The notes under the pieces: model-generated
Databases searched by the model: none
The model's input: only the letters and a program-made list of their open reading frames with translations
What the model was told of the DNA's origin: nothing
Assembly (NCBI RefSeq): GCF_023612375.1
Contig: NZ_CP076852.1
Span: forward strand, 541,475-605,474
DNA from: Mycoplasma sp. SG1
Lineage (GTDB): Bacteria; Bacillota_I; Bacilli_A; Mycoplasmatales; SG1
Reading direction: 5' to 3'
Length of the DNA: 64,000 nt
Translations under genes and position numbers: made by a program
In this document: positions 45,094-57,198 of the stretch, one piece after another
Layout of the letters: the number at the start of each line of letters is the position of its first letter
How positions within the stretch are numbered: position 1 is the first letter of the stretch

Positions 45094-45190
45094 GATAACA
45101 TTTTTTGTACTCTCGCTTTATTAGGAATATCTACAAAATATTCCAATATTTATTATCTTAATTATAAGTTTTAAATAATAAAAATAAAAC

Positions 45191-46888
45191 CTAAATAATA
45201 AAAAAATTAACTTCTATTATTGGCGATTTTTTAAAGTTCGTGAAAATAAATTTTTGGATTAATTTGGTTAGTTGATTCCGACTTTCTAATAAAATTTTTA
45301 ATTTATCAGTTTCTGGTATGTTATCTTTGATTTGAATTAAAGCGCCGTTAACATTTGTCTTAATAAGTTCTTTAATTTTTTCTTTAGATTGAGGTAAAAT
45401 ATCTAAATCTATTCCCTTAGTTTGAAAATCAATATTCGTAACGATTTGATTTTTTTCAAAATTAATCCCCAAACTTGTTGCTAATAGACCATCATTTAAT
45501 AATGTAATTCTGTCAGTTAAAATATTATCTGTAATCTCTTTTTGTTGAAATGATTGTAAAAATAATGAATCAACATCAATTTGTTTTTCTAAAACAACTG
45601 CTGAATTTTTATCAAAAACAATACAGTCGCCGTTTTCTACTAACAGGCCTTTAAAAGGATAATTTTGACTGTTAATCCTTTTTACTGTTTCAACTGCTAA
45701 ATTATAATGAAGCGAAACAGGAACAAAGTAGTCTGGATTTATATATTTTAAAACTGTTAAAATATCATAGCGTGATGGATAAACTGTTGAACATGTTTTT
45801 GGAAGAAAATAAAATGTTATGTCCTGTTTAATAAATTCATTGTAAATTTCTACCCCTAATAATTCAAAACCAACTAGTGGTCTTGTTAATGAAACAAAAA
45901 CATCGCTTTTTGTTATTTGTAATATTTTTGGTGAATATAACAATAATAAAATGTCTTTTAAAATTTGGGGATTTTTTCCGCTTAATAAAATGATGCTATT
46001 TTCATCTAGTTCATTGTGGTTTGATATTATTTTTAAATGTTCAAAAGAAAAAAAGTTGTTTTTTTCTAAAAATTTTAAAAATTGGAATAATTTGTTATTA
46101 GCGAAAAATAAACTTCTTTTTTTAGTTATCGCCAAATGAATAATTTCTTTGATTACTAAAAAATCATAGTTATAAACTGAAATAAAAATTTTTTGATTTA
46201 TATGATTGTTAAAGATGTTTGCTATAAATTCTCTAATCGAAGAATTAAAACAAGCGAATTGTTTATTTACATAACCACTAGATGATGAAATTACCAGTGA
46301 TTGTTTTTCAGTAATCGGTTTTGAATTCTGGTAAAGAAATTCTAAATTGGTCAACATTTTTAAAGGTTTTAAAGATGTTGCTTCAAAATTTAAAAAATAA
46401 TCATTTAAATAAAATATTTTTCAATTATCAAAATCAATTAAATAATTATAAGAATCAAACATATTTGTATCTAAATTGAATGGTGTTATCTTAAAATAAT
46501 TAAAATTGATGGTTTTATTGCTTTCTATTTGATGAAAATTAATATTTTTAAAAATTTGATTATTTACATCATGTCCTTTTAGTCAATCGATTGTTAATTT
46601 TGATGCATATATTGGTGTTTTAAATTTAGAAAAAAAATAACGGTACCCACCAATATTATTTTCAGACATATTAGTAAAAAAGATCGCTTTGATATGATTG
46701 GCTTTTTTTAATAAATATTTAATATTGGAAATTTTAATATTTATGCCTAAATTATTGTTTGGGCTTGGATAATTACCATAGTTAAAAATTACTATTTCGT
46801 TGTTATATTCAATGAAAAAGCAGTTTTTTGCTATTTCTGTAAAACCACCCAATGCATAAATTTTTAGTTTGTTTGAATTTGTTATCAT
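45191..46888 (-). CDS. RNase J-like protein without metal-binding motif (probably catalytically inactive)
   Basis: 565 aa with the full RNase J layout: N-terminal beta-lactamase half (KIYALGGFTEIAKNCFFIEY, as G-G-x-x-E-I-G-K-N in active enzymes), beta-CASP middle and a C-terminal domain. But the catalytic T-H-G-H-x-D-H-I-G is T-N-M-S-E-N-N-I-G at residues 72-80, and later ligands (H-x-S-G-H-A, P-V-H-G-E) read P-K-T-C-S-T and P-V-S-L-H-Y. So no zinc site can form. RNase J processes and degrades RNA; many Firmicutes have an active J1 and a weak J2 partner, and this looks like an extreme J2-type subunit. It lies 72 nt downstream of pnp, with which RNase J interacts in Bacillus. Confidence 0.85.
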
Positions 46889-46960
46889 TTTAAGTTGGTG
46901 ATGTTTTAAATTAAAATTTTATCATTTTCGTTTATTTAAATTTAATTCAACTTTTAAAAA

Positions 46961-48838
46961 TTAAAGATTAAATAATGAATCTGCAGCTTCAGTTAAAATC
47001 GCTGAATTAAAGTGAAAAAGAAAAATGATTGTTTTTTGGTTTTGTTTAAAGTGAAAAAATTTTAAGTATTTAAATTTACTATTTGTTGTTAGATTTTTAA
47101 AAGATAAAGAAAATTTGTTGATAAAGTTATTGCTATCGTTAAAAACAAGTTTTTTATATTTAATTAAAGTATCAGGTAATGGATTCGGTTTCTTAATTGT
47201 TAATTTAATTTTATCAATTAATTTTAAATTTGTCTTATATCCGCAAACTAAAATTTTTTTAATTAAATTGAGATCAATTCCTTCTTTTGTCTTAACATCA
47301 ACCTGAACTCCCCTTATCCCCTGTTCACTTGCAGCAATTTTAAAATCCATCAATCCAATTTCATCTTCAAAAGAATTAATATCTAACAGTAAAACTTCTT
47401 TTTTTTGTTTAGAGATTAAACCAATCGATATTCCTGTTACAATTTCTTTTAAAGGAACGCCAGCATCTAATAATGCAATAGAAGTAGCAGAAATAGAAGC
47501 CTGTGATGTACTTCCATCGCTTGCTAGAACATCATTTACAGATCTAATAACATATGGAAATTCCAAAGTTGAAGGTAAAACAGATCTAATAACATTTTCA
47601 ACAAACTGACCATGCCCAATTTCACGTCTTGAAGAAAACCCAGAAAAATCTTTAATTTGATTAGTTGAGAAACTATTAAAATGATAGGAATTAAAATAAT
47701 ATTTTTTTGTAACTTGATCTATTGAATTTAATTGTTTAAAACTATCAAGCGATGATAAAGTAACACAACTTAAGACTTGTGTTAATCCCCTTTCAAATAA
47801 TCCAGAACCATGGATTGAAGGAAAAATACGTTTTTCTACATCTATCTTTCTTAATTCTAAAAATTTTCTTCGATCTATTCTTGAAGATGTTTCAATGATT
47901 TGATTAATAATTTTTTCTTTTTGCTGTTGAAAAAATAATTTTTTAAATCTATATATGTCTAAATCATCTAAATCTTTTTTTAATGTTTCTTTAAAATTTA
48001 AAAGTCCGTTTTCTAGTTCTTGATTTAAAGATTTTTTTAGATTATATGAAGTAAGGGTTTTTGAAAAATCAAAACTCTTAAATGGATAGTTTGAAATAAA
48101 TTTATTTACTTCATCATCAGCAGTTAATAGTTGTGGAGAAAATAATTCTTTTTTTAACGATTTAAAAATTTTTATTTGAAATTTTATTAACTGGTTAATG
48201 TAAGTTTTAGCGACTTCAACGGCCTTATTTAGCTCATCTGCTGTCAAAGGTGAACCATGATAGTCAATCATTGTGATATTAACTTTATTTTTTGTTTTAA
48301 CACCACTGATTAAAACTCATTGTTTTTTGTTGTTGATGTAATTTTCTGATAATTCTAATTTTCATTCTTTTTTAGAATAAACAAGAACAATCGCTCCAGT
48401 GGGTTTAAAATATTTATCCCCTAAAGTTAAATAAAGGTTTAGAGATGTCGCAAAAATTGCTGTTCAATAAAAGTTTAGTTTATTATTAAATGAAAATAAA
48501 TCAATTGTTGATTGGATCTGATTTAAAATGTTTGATTCAATTAATGGTCTAATGGAACGATCAATTAAACGCGAAGTTATGACAGAAAAAAGTGAATTTT
48601 TATCTTCATCGCGATTATAATTGGTTGGAATTTTATTAATAGAAAAAAAATTTTCTGATATAGAAACTTTGTAATTTAAAAAGCCAGAAACCTTGTGCTG
48701 ATTGGTTTGAAAAACTGATGAAACCAAAAAGATGGTGTTTTTAAAAGATAAAGAAAAACTGTTGTTTACTAATTTAGCGTATTTGTCAAAAACTAATTTT
48801 AAAGATGAATCAGAAAAATTTAATGAAATATTTTTCAT
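46961..48838 (-). CDS. pnp: Polynucleotide phosphorylase with divergent or missing KH/S1 end
   Basis: 625 aa against about 700 in the family. Two RNase PH-like domains: the first degenerate (NRDEDKNSLFSVITSRLIDR is its recognisable part, usual R-E-G-R-x-x-x-x-x-x-L-x-x-R-L-I-D-R), the second well kept: GHGQFVENVIRSVLP, ASDGSTSQASISATSIAL, VLLLDINSFEDEIGLMDF with the catalytic acids. The last 80 residues replace the KH and S1 RNA-binding domains with a short divergent stretch. PNPase degrades RNA 3' to 5' using phosphate. Downstream of rpsO, as in most bacteria. ATG 48838. UGA codons at several sites. Confidence 0.9.
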
Positions 48839-48859
48839 TAGAAACTTAAACTGATAATC

Positions 48860-49144
48860 CTAAATGTTATCTTTCAGATTTAGTTTTTTAATTAACTCAT
48901 AATATGTTGGTCGGTCATTTTTTTTAAGATAAATTAAAAAACGACGTCTTTGACCAATTTTCTTCATTAATTGGTATTTAATTAAATTATCTTTGGGATA
49001 TAACTTTAAATGCTCGGTTATATTTTTGATATTATTTGTTAAAAGTGCGATTTGAACAGAAACAGAACCTGGATTTTTTAAAGATCCAAATTCACTTATA
49101 ACATCAGTTTTGGTTTTTTGAGTGTAATAATAATATTTTTGCAA
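48860..49144 (-). CDS. rpsO: 30S ribosomal protein S15
   Basis: 94 aa. The core EFGSLKNPGSVSVQIALLT and the C-terminal KIGQRRRFLIYLKKNDRPTY are typical of S15, which binds 16S rRNA helices in the platform. The N-terminus has an unusual run of four Tyr before the conserved helix. Start TTG 49144; no ATG lies upstream in frame near the conserved part. Precedes pnp by 21 nt, the conserved rpsO-pnp pair. Confidence 0.95.
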   Translation of the reverse strand: MQKYYYYTQKTKTDVISEFGSLKNPGSVSVQIALLTNNIKNITEHLKLYPKDNLIKYQLMKKIGQRRRFLIYLKKNDRPTYYELIKKLNLKDNI

Positions 49145-49233
49145 GATAGTGATTTTTGATTAGTTATAATATTTGTTTTTTGAATTTAAGGTTGTTTTTA
49201 AAAAGAAAACGTTCTTATAAATTATATATATTT

Positions 49234-50307
49234 TTAAAAATTTACATATAAATTACCAAGTAATTTCTTCTCTATTTCCTCATTTGTTATATTTTGAAGC
49301 ATTTTCAATCTTTTTTCTGTCTTGGAGATGAAAAGTTTTGCTTTTTTTATGTCATCTTTAATTACATCTAATAATTCAAGTTGAGATGAACAAATTTGAT
49401 CGTGCCGTAAAAATTTTAAAAAATAAACGGTAAGTTGTTTGATATTTAACAAAGTATTTTCAAAATTATTTTCTGAAATACTATAATTTGTTCTTGCTGG
49501 TCATTTAAAAAGATGAACTTCAATTCTTGAGTTTTTAAGGTTTAGCATAGTTGGCGATTTACCAATGTAAATTAAAGATCAAAAAAATTTATCAAGATCT
49601 TTTAGATAAACAATTCCAGTATATATACCATCGATAGGGATTAATTTATTTTTTGGGATTAACAGATTAAGGGTTGAAATAAACATTTTTGTTCCAATTT
49701 GAGTACCAGGAACAACCTTACCTAATAAAAAATATGGATGTCCTAAAAAAAGGTTAATATCTTCAATTGGATAATTATTTTGAAAGTGATTTTTAACTAA
49801 TGAGGTTGAAATATTTCTTTTTTGATCAAAAGTTAAAAGTTCAACTTCTTTAACTTTAAAATGTTCTTTTAATTCTGTAATTGAACCGGTTTTATCTTTC
49901 CCATAAGTTGTATCTTTGGTGCAAATAAAAGTATCAACTAAAAAATATTTTTTAATAAAATTAATAAATTGTTGCGATGTTGTTTTATAAAGTCATTTAT
50001 CAACTTTAATAATAATTAAGTAATTCAATCCAGAATGTTCAAAATAAAGAATTTTTTCATTAATCGTTGTAAAATTTAAATCGTTTTTGTCTGGGTTGGG
50101 AGATTTTGGAAACGTAAAAACTAAACTAAATAATTTATGGCGAATTGCGTATTGTCATAAATTGTTTAAAAAATAACAATGTCCTTTATGTAAACCATCA
50201 AAAGTTCCGATTGTACAAACAACTTTTAAAGGGAGCGGATTAGTTTCTAGTTCTTTTATTTCTTCATTTAGATAAATACTTTTACAAGATATTTCAATAA
50301 TTTTCAT
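49234..50307 (-). CDS. ribF: Bifunctional riboflavin kinase / FAD synthetase
   Basis: 357 aa. N-terminal FAD synthetase (nucleotidyltransferase) with GTFDGLHKGHCYFL, CTKDTTYGKDKTGS and RNISTSLVKNHF; C-terminal kinase domain with FLGHPYFLLGKVVPG, IYTGIVYL and SPTMLNLKNSRIEVHLF. It converts riboflavin to FMN and FAD. A C-terminal Lys-rich helical tail of about 40-50 residues (after ICSSQLELLDVIKDD) is longer than usual. ATG 50307, 13 nt after rbfA. In many bacteria ribF lies in this infB-rbfA-rpsO neighbourhood; truB, usually beside it, is absent here. Confidence 0.92.
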
Positions 50308-50320
50308 AACTTAAATCTTA

Positions 50321-50665
50321 TTATTTTTCAGCATCTTCAATGATTTTATCAATGTCAAAAGCTTTTTTTGTTTGATCATCAAACGAGAATTTAATTCTTG
50401 TATATGGACTAAGACCAAGCATAACAGCTAATCGTTTCGCAATAAAAGATGAAGCGTTATTCAATCCTGTTTCAGCTTTATTGCGGTTATAAAAAGTTGT
50501 AAAAAAAACTGTTATATTCCGTTTATCTTTTGATACTTTAAGCGATGAAATCGTAATAAATTTAACATTAGCGTTCGTAACATCATTATTAATAATTTCT
50601 GCTAAAGTTCTAGTAATTTGAGAAATTAATTTTTCCTGTCTATAAGGAGATGTGTTATTGGCCAT
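50321..50665 (-). CDS. rbfA: 30S ribosome-binding factor A
   Basis: 114 aa. KH-fold protein recognised by RQEKLISQITRTLAEII at the N terminus, FITISSLKVSKDKRNITVFF and the C-terminal YTRIKFSFDDQTKKAFDIDK. It binds the immature small subunit and helps 16S rRNA maturation, particularly in the cold. ATG 50665, directly downstream of infB (56 nt), as in the canonical nusA-infB-rbfA operon. Confidence 0.94.
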   Translation of the reverse strand: MANNTSPYRQEKLISQITRTLAEIINNDVTNANVKFITISSLKVSKDKRNITVFFTTFYNRNKAETGLNNASSFIAKRLAVMLGLSPYTRIKFSFDDQTKKAFDIDKIIEDAEK

Positions 50666-50721
50666 AATAACTATATTTTAAAGATTAATAACCCTTGAAT
50701 AAAAATAAAGATAAACTTAAA

Positions 50722-52617
50722 TTATTTTTTTGGTTTAGTAATTTTATAAAAATGAAGTTCATCGCCTTGTTCAACGCTGTCAAAATCTTTTAAAGCTAGT
50801 CCAAATTCAACCCCGTTTTTAACCGATAAAACATTTTCTTTTAAATGTTTTAGTGATTTAATAAAACCTTGAAAAATAGTTTTTTTATTCCTTACGACAT
50901 GAACTTTATGACTTCTTTCGGCCAGTCCTTCAGTCACAACACAACCAGCGATTTGGCCAACCCCTTTAAAATCAAAGATATTTAAAACTTTCGCTTTAGC
51001 TGCTAATTCTCCAAGATTATCTTTTGAAGCAGAACTTAAATCTTTGATTCAACTTGTTAATTCATCAAATAATTTATAAATGATATTATATTCTTTAATA
51101 ATAATTCCGTTTTGTTGTGCAAAAGCTTTGACATCATTTGATGTTGATGTGTTAAAAACAATAACTAACGCTTTTGTTACAATTGCTAAAGTTAAATCAC
51201 TTTTTGTTAACTGCCCTGAACCTTCATGAACGATTTTAATTTTGAGATTTGTTTGGTTAATTTTATTTATTCCTAACTTAATCGCATTTAAAGATCCTAA
51301 AACGTCAGTTTTTAAAACTATATTTAAGTTATCAACTTTTTTTGAATTGATTTGGTTTGAAAGTTCACGGAAAAATAAGTAAGTTTTTGATTTTTTACCT
51401 TGTTCTGATAATCTTTTATATTCTTCTGTGTAATTAATAGCATCATCTTTGTTTTGAAAAGCAATAAATTTTCCGATCGTAGTTGGAGGGGTTTTAAAGC
51501 CAAAACATTGAACCGCTTGTGATGGATAACATTCATTAATTGATTTTGCAAACTGATCTTTTAATAACTTAACTCTTCCGTATATGTCATTAATTACGAT
51601 ATAATCATTAATTTTTAAAATACCATTTTGAACTAAAAGATCAACATTAGGACCAAAATTTTTATCAAGGTTTGATTCAAAAATAATCCCGGTTGGAACA
51701 GCGTTATAATCAGATTTTAAATCTAAAAGTTCGCTTTGAAGTAAAATATTATCTAATAATAGATCAATATTAATCCCTTTTTTGGCTGATAAACTAACCG
51801 CTAAAGTATCTCCACCTAAACTTTCTGGAACAATTTCATATTCAGTTAATTGATTCATAACATGTTCTGGTCTTGCTCCTGGAAGATCAATTTTATTGAT
51901 AACAAGAATTAATGGTTTATTAGCGGCTTTAATATGATGAATCGCTTCGATTGTTTGCGGTTTAATCCCGTCATCAGCGGCAACAACTAATAAAATAATA
52001 TCAGTTAAGTCAGCCCCCAAACTTCGCATTTCAGTAAAAAGTTCATGTCCTGGAGTGTCAATAAAAGTTATTTTTTGATCTTTATAAATAATTGATGAAG
52101 CTCCAATATGTTGTGTAATACCACCGTGTTCACTTGAAATAATATTCGTTTTTCTGATTTTATCTAAAAGGGTTGTTTTTCCGTGGTCAACGTGACCCAT
52201 AACTGTAACGATGGGAGGGCGTTGATGGATATCTGGTTTATGATCGGATTCGATTGATCTTAAATATAAAAAATCTATGCTGTCGATATCTTCTAAAACA
52301 TCATTGTTATCATTTTCAACCAAACTTATTGAAAAATTTTGACAAAGTTTTTCTATTTCTGTTTTAACAATTGAAGATCGATTAGTATAAATTTGTTTGT
52401 TTTGAAAAAAATAAGAAAGAATGTTGTTAACTGGAATCCCTGTTTGTTTTGAAAAATCAGAAATTATGACAGGTTTATTTTTGTAAACAAAATTGTGAAA
52501 TTTCTTTTTATTGCTTGCAAAGGCAGAAGTTGATAAGTTTACATTACTTAAACTTTTTTTTAATTTATCAAATCTTTTTTTAACTACTATGTGATGTTGT
52601 TTGGTATTTTTTGGCAT
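50722..52617 (-). CDS. infB: Translation initiation factor IF-2
   Basis: 631 aa, a compact IF-2 with a short N-terminal region (about 135 residues). GTPase motifs: [12 protein letters not shown] (G1), DTPGHELF (G3) and VINKIDLP (G4), then domains II-IV; the last ([19 protein letters not shown]) is the formyl-Met-tRNA-binding part. It delivers initiator tRNA to the 30S subunit. A UGA Trp at 51049-51051 splits the gene in the standard code. ATG 52617, 10 nt after nusA. Confidence 0.96.
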
Positions 52618-52627
52618 ATTTTATATT

Positions 52628-53983
52628 TTATGAATCTTTAATATTGGAATCTAGCTCATTATCCTTATCTTTATCAGGAGTTTGTTTTTTAGCATCTAAA
52701 TTAAAAATATCTTCTTCATCTTCATCAACTAAATATTGGTGAATAATGTTTTTATATTTATCATCGATAGCGTTATCATCTTTTTCTTCAAAAGTTTTTA
52801 GATTTGATTGTTCTGTTTCGATGGCTTCAAACTGAATAGACTCAACTATATTATCATTCTCTTTTTCTTTTTTAGCAAAAAAGTCAGATGAAATGAATTT
52901 TTTATCAATCGCATCTTCTAAAGTTAACATTAAATTTCTTGTTCCTAATAATTTATCAAGCAAACGGTTATTAATATAACGTTTCCCCAATGCTTTACCA
53001 AAATCTTCTTTGTCAACAATAATACAATATCCGAGTTTGTCGGTTTCAGAAAAATAATTAAAATATTCGCTTGTTTTTAAAGGAAGAATTTGGTAAATTG
53101 TAACATTATTAAAAAAGTTAGAAATTAATTTTTTTTCATCTTCGACAAATTCAACAAAATCAATTCTTTCAGAATTAATATATTGTGAAACATTTTTTAA
53201 TCTTTGCGCCTGAGGTCCGATACATGCTCCAACAGGATCAATGTTTGAATAACTAGATGCAACTATAACTTTGCTTTTTTCATCAGGGCAACGAACAACA
53301 TGTTTAATTTCAATGAAACTTGTTTCAATTTCTGGAATTTCTTTTTTTAAAATTTCAGCAACAAGTTCAGGAGCAGTTCTTGATAAAATAATTTTTAATT
53401 TATTATCTTGATGTTCAATTGCTTCAACATAAAAATAATAGAATTTTTTTGGTTGAAAAGTTTCAGACTTAAGTCAATTTTTTTTCGGTAAAATCATTCT
53501 TAAAAAATCATAAACAATAATAGCTTTATTAAAGTGCAACTCTTCAAGCTCAGCTCAGATTACGGTATGTAGTAATTTATTTGCTTTGTTAATATCATTT
53601 TTATGTTTAACATCATACAGCGAAGTAGTTAAAAATTGCCGAAAGTATTGAACAAAGTAATGACTAAAATCATCAAAATTAACAATTTTTTTAACCATAT
53701 CACCTATTTTAGCAGATGGATTTGTTTCAATTGCTGTTTTTAGATTTATTTCATCTAATTTAACATCTTTTGTCTTATCACTTACAACTTTTGCAAGAAT
53801 AAAGATGAATAAATCTTTTGTTTTGTCGTTTATGTCAATGGTGTAAGATGCATCAATATCTAAAACTTTTTTTGTTGTTTTAGTTAAAACTTGACAAAAA
53901 TAATCTGCAAATTCAGATTCAACGATCCCATTATTTTTAATAATAGATCTCATTAATAAATATATTTTTTTTGTGTGTTGCAT
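52628..53983 (-). CDS. nusA: Transcription termination/antitermination factor NusA
   Basis: 451 aa. N-terminal RNA polymerase-binding domain, S1 region, and KH domains with ILSRTAPELVAEILKKEIPE (usual S-R-x-x-x-x-L-v), DPVGACIGPQAQRL (the NusA KH signature) and GKALGKRYINNRL. A very acidic C-terminal tail of about 95 residues replaces the repeat domains. NusA binds RNA polymerase and modulates pausing and termination. ATG 53983; an internal ATG at residue 11 is a less likely alternative. First gene of the nusA-infB-rbfA-ribF-rpsO-pnp cluster. Its promoter should lie in 53984-54146, where nothing clear was seen. Confidence 0.94.
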
Positions 53984-54149
53984 GTTTTGAATTATGTTTT
54001 AAAATTTTATGATTTCATATAACTATATATTAAGTATATAGTTGTGTTGAAAAAAAGAACCATATTCAAAAGAAAAGGAAGGATCATAAATTAGATTGTA
54101 ACCTTTAATTTTGAACTTATCTGCTATTTTATAGAACATTAATAAAAAA

Positions 54150-54167
54150 GAGAGGAAAAATCCTCTC
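54150..54167 (-). terminator. Rho-independent terminator after the second PTS gene
   Basis: Minus-strand hairpin GAGAGGA (7 bp) with a 4-nt loop followed by TTTTTTATT, 64 nt after the PTS stop and before the nusA operon. Confidence 0.88.
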
Positions 54168-54230
54168 CTTTCTTTTCTCTATGTTTTTATTATAAACATA
54201 TGAATAAAAAAACCAAAGTTTTTTAATAAA

Positions 54231-56195
54231 TTAATTATTATCTGTATTATCTGGTTCTTTCTTTTTAAAAGAATCAATGTCAATACCTTTAGTTTTTTCG
54301 ATAACTTTGTTTCGTTTTGGTGTGAAATTAAATAATTTTTTGATCTTACTTATTTTATTTTTTGGTTTTTGAGTATTAGCATCATCTGATTTATCTTGAG
54401 TAAATAATTCAGGATGTAAAATTTTATCAATTTCTTTTTTAATACTCAATACTTTTTCACGGTAAACAACTTGATAGAAATTATCATCGCGAGGCACTAC
54501 TGTAATAACATTAGGATCAGTTTTTCAAACACTGTATTTTAAGTGATTGTAATCTTTAAATGTTACACGAATACTTGTCGCACAGTTAGTTACCGTCTCT
54601 ACATTTTCCTTACCTCCCGCGGCCTCTATAAATTTATTCGCGGACTGTTCTTCTGTTGAATGAACATTAGTAATATTTCCGTGATCATGAGATGAACTAA
54701 ATAATTCAACTTTAAATCCTTTTATTCAGAAGTAGAACAAGGCAAAGAAAATAGGAACATAACATATACCAACGATAGGAACTCAATATGAGTTGGCTTT
54801 TAGACCATTAATATCAGGTAAGGCAGCATAGAAGATAAAGTCAATTAATCCACCAGAGTACATAGTATTTAAATGTGCTCCAACATCTTTCATTACAAGA
54901 CCAACACTAGCAACTAAAATTGAGTATGGGCCTCAGTAAAGTAATGGAGATGTAAATAGGAATGAAAATTCGATTGGTTGGGTTGTTCCGGTTATAAAAC
55001 ACGTAGCAATTCCTGAACCTAAAATACCGGTGGCAATTTTCCGATTCCCTTTTGGAGTTGTAAGTCACATAGCCACAGCAGCTGCAGGTAAACCAAACAT
55101 CATAAATGGAAATCTTCCTGACATATAACGTCCAGGAGAAATTCCTACCAAACTAGGTAAATTTGAATTAAGCGCTTCAAAAGATGAATCATATGGAAGG
55201 TGGGCATTTTGAAAGAACAACCATATATGTTGGTCACCATTACCATAAGTGCTTAATCAACTTGATATTTGATCTGGAGAAAAATGCTGAACTTTTGTAA
55301 ATCACTCCATTAAGTGCATATGTTCGCCGTTATACAAAATTGCAGTATTATTTATCATATTTTGATCAATATGACCACCAGCTTGTGTTCAAATTAACGT
55401 ATAGAAAATAAGAACATGAAGACCAAACGGAACTAATAATCTTTCAAGTCAGTTACCAATGAATACATCAAATCCATATGGTAAATGGTTAGAAGAAGTT
55501 CCAATCCAGTTTAGACCAAGACCAATGGCTGGTCATATAACTAGCATTATAAATGCCAATGGGATCATTAATCCTGTTACTAAGAACGGAATTAGACGAT
55601 TCCCTTGGAAAAATGAAATCATGTTGGGTAATTTTCATTTAACTCCACGTTTAAATATTCATGCAGTTATCATCCCAACAATAATTCCACCGAAAATAGA
55701 TGAGTTTAGAAAGACATACCCGGGCTTATTACCACTTGGAAAACCTGTTGTTAAGGCGTCAAAAATATACTGAGGTAAGTTTTTTCAAAAGAAAATTGAA
55801 AAATCGCCCCCAGAAGGATTTTTAATAAAAGGGGTTTGAATAACAATGAATACAAAAAATCCTAATGCTGCAGAAAATCCAGCAAAAGCGTTATTTTTTG
55901 TTAAAGCCATCGCGGTTGCCATGGCGAAAAATACTGGTAATAATCAGAAAAGAATATTACCAATATAACTCATAAATTGGCCCAAAGCGTAACCAGCATA
56001 TGCAGGATCCTGCACTTGATTGGTTAGCGTTGTTCCAATCCCTAATAAAATTCCAGCTAATGGTAAAATGGCTATAGGTAAAAGAAACGCAAATCCAATA
56101 TTTTTAAAGAAAGCTTTTGCAGCCCCTTTTTTTGGATTTGGATTGATATCTTCTGCTCTATTTCGTCATTTTGTCAGTTTAGAGAGTTTTATCAT
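54231..56195 (-). CDS. Second PTS glucose/N-acetylglucosamine-family EIICB permease
   Basis: 654 aa. EIIC domain with about ten membrane segments (LPIAILPLAGILLGIGTT, GDQHIWLFFQNAH, ISPGRYMSGRFPFMMFG, ITGTTQPIEFSFLF) followed by EIIB with the phospho-Cys in VTNCATSIRVTFKD (Cys 538). A Lys-rich linker and a C-terminal extension of about 75 residues follow; no EIIA. The sugar is unknown, but glucokinase is the gene immediately upstream (17 nt), suggesting glucose or a glucose-yielding sugar. ATG 56195. It is only moderately similar to the other permease at 22299-24146. Confidence 0.92.
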
Positions 56196-56212
56196 AAATT
56201 AATTTTTATATT

Positions 56213-57169
56213 TTAAGATTTGTTTTTTAATCCTTGGATTGCAGTTCATGCAGCCCCATAAATTCCAGCTTGATTGCCTAATTGACAAACTTTAATTGGA
56301 ATTTTTTTATACACGAAATCACGTGCGTATTGTTCAATTCAATAATGAATATGTTTTAAAAGATAATCACCAAGAGCAGATGGGCCCCCGCCGATTAAAA
56401 CAACATCAGGGTCAATTGAATACATCATAATAGCAATATGAGATCCTAAAGGACGTAGACAATATCTTAAAATTTCTGTTGTTTCCTTATGATCTTGTTT
56501 AATCATTTTTTGAACATCAAATATTGTTAATGGATGGTCGATATTTTTTTGTAATTTTGCTAAATCAGAATTAGGATTTTTATCAATATATTGACGCATA
56601 TATTTTTCAATTCTAACAGCACTACTTAAACCTTCCATACAATGTGGCAAACCGCATGATAAACAGTCATATTCATCTTGCATATGGCCGCCGTGACCAA
56701 ATTCCCCAGCTCAATAATGTGAACCGTAATAAATCTTATTATTAAGAATTACGCCACCGCCAACGCCAGTTCCTAAAGTGTAACCAATGACATTTTTATA
56801 TCCCTGGCCAGCGCCTTTTCAAAACTCACCAACAATTGCAGCACGTGAATCATTTGTTAAATAAATAGGTTTTTTAAAATATTTTTTACAAACTTCAAGT
56901 GCAGGATAATTCACTCAATTAATTTTTTTTGCCATTAAACTGATCCCTTTTTCTGGATCGATTGGACCAACGCAAGCAAAACCAATTGATGAAATATCTT
57001 TTTCAATCGTTAAATTAAGGGTTGATAATCATTTTTTAACAGAGTTGTGAATTTCTTCAATTACTTTTCCAACTACAGTGTCACAAACATGAGTGTGAAG
57101 CAATTTACCATCTTTTGTGAACAAACCAAGCTTTGTGGTTGTTCCACCTAAATCAATTGCAAGAACCAT
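56213..57169 (-). CDS. glk: ROK-family glucokinase
   Basis: 318 aa. N-terminal phosphate-binding LAIDLGGTTTKLGLF, catalytic LTNDSRAAIVGEF (Asn-Asp), GYTLGTGVGGGVI, and the ROK zinc motif GEFGHGGHM / CLSCGLPHCMEGL. It phosphorylates glucose with ATP to glucose-6-phosphate; ROK proteins also include N-acetylmannosamine kinases and repressors, but no helix-turn-helix is present. The ATG 57169 has a strong AGGAG 6 nt upstream. Forms a two-gene operon with the PTS gene. A structured leader lies in front (see 57199-57320). Confidence 0.93.
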
Positions 57170-57198
57170 TTTTAGCTCCTTATAATATTGAAATTTTA

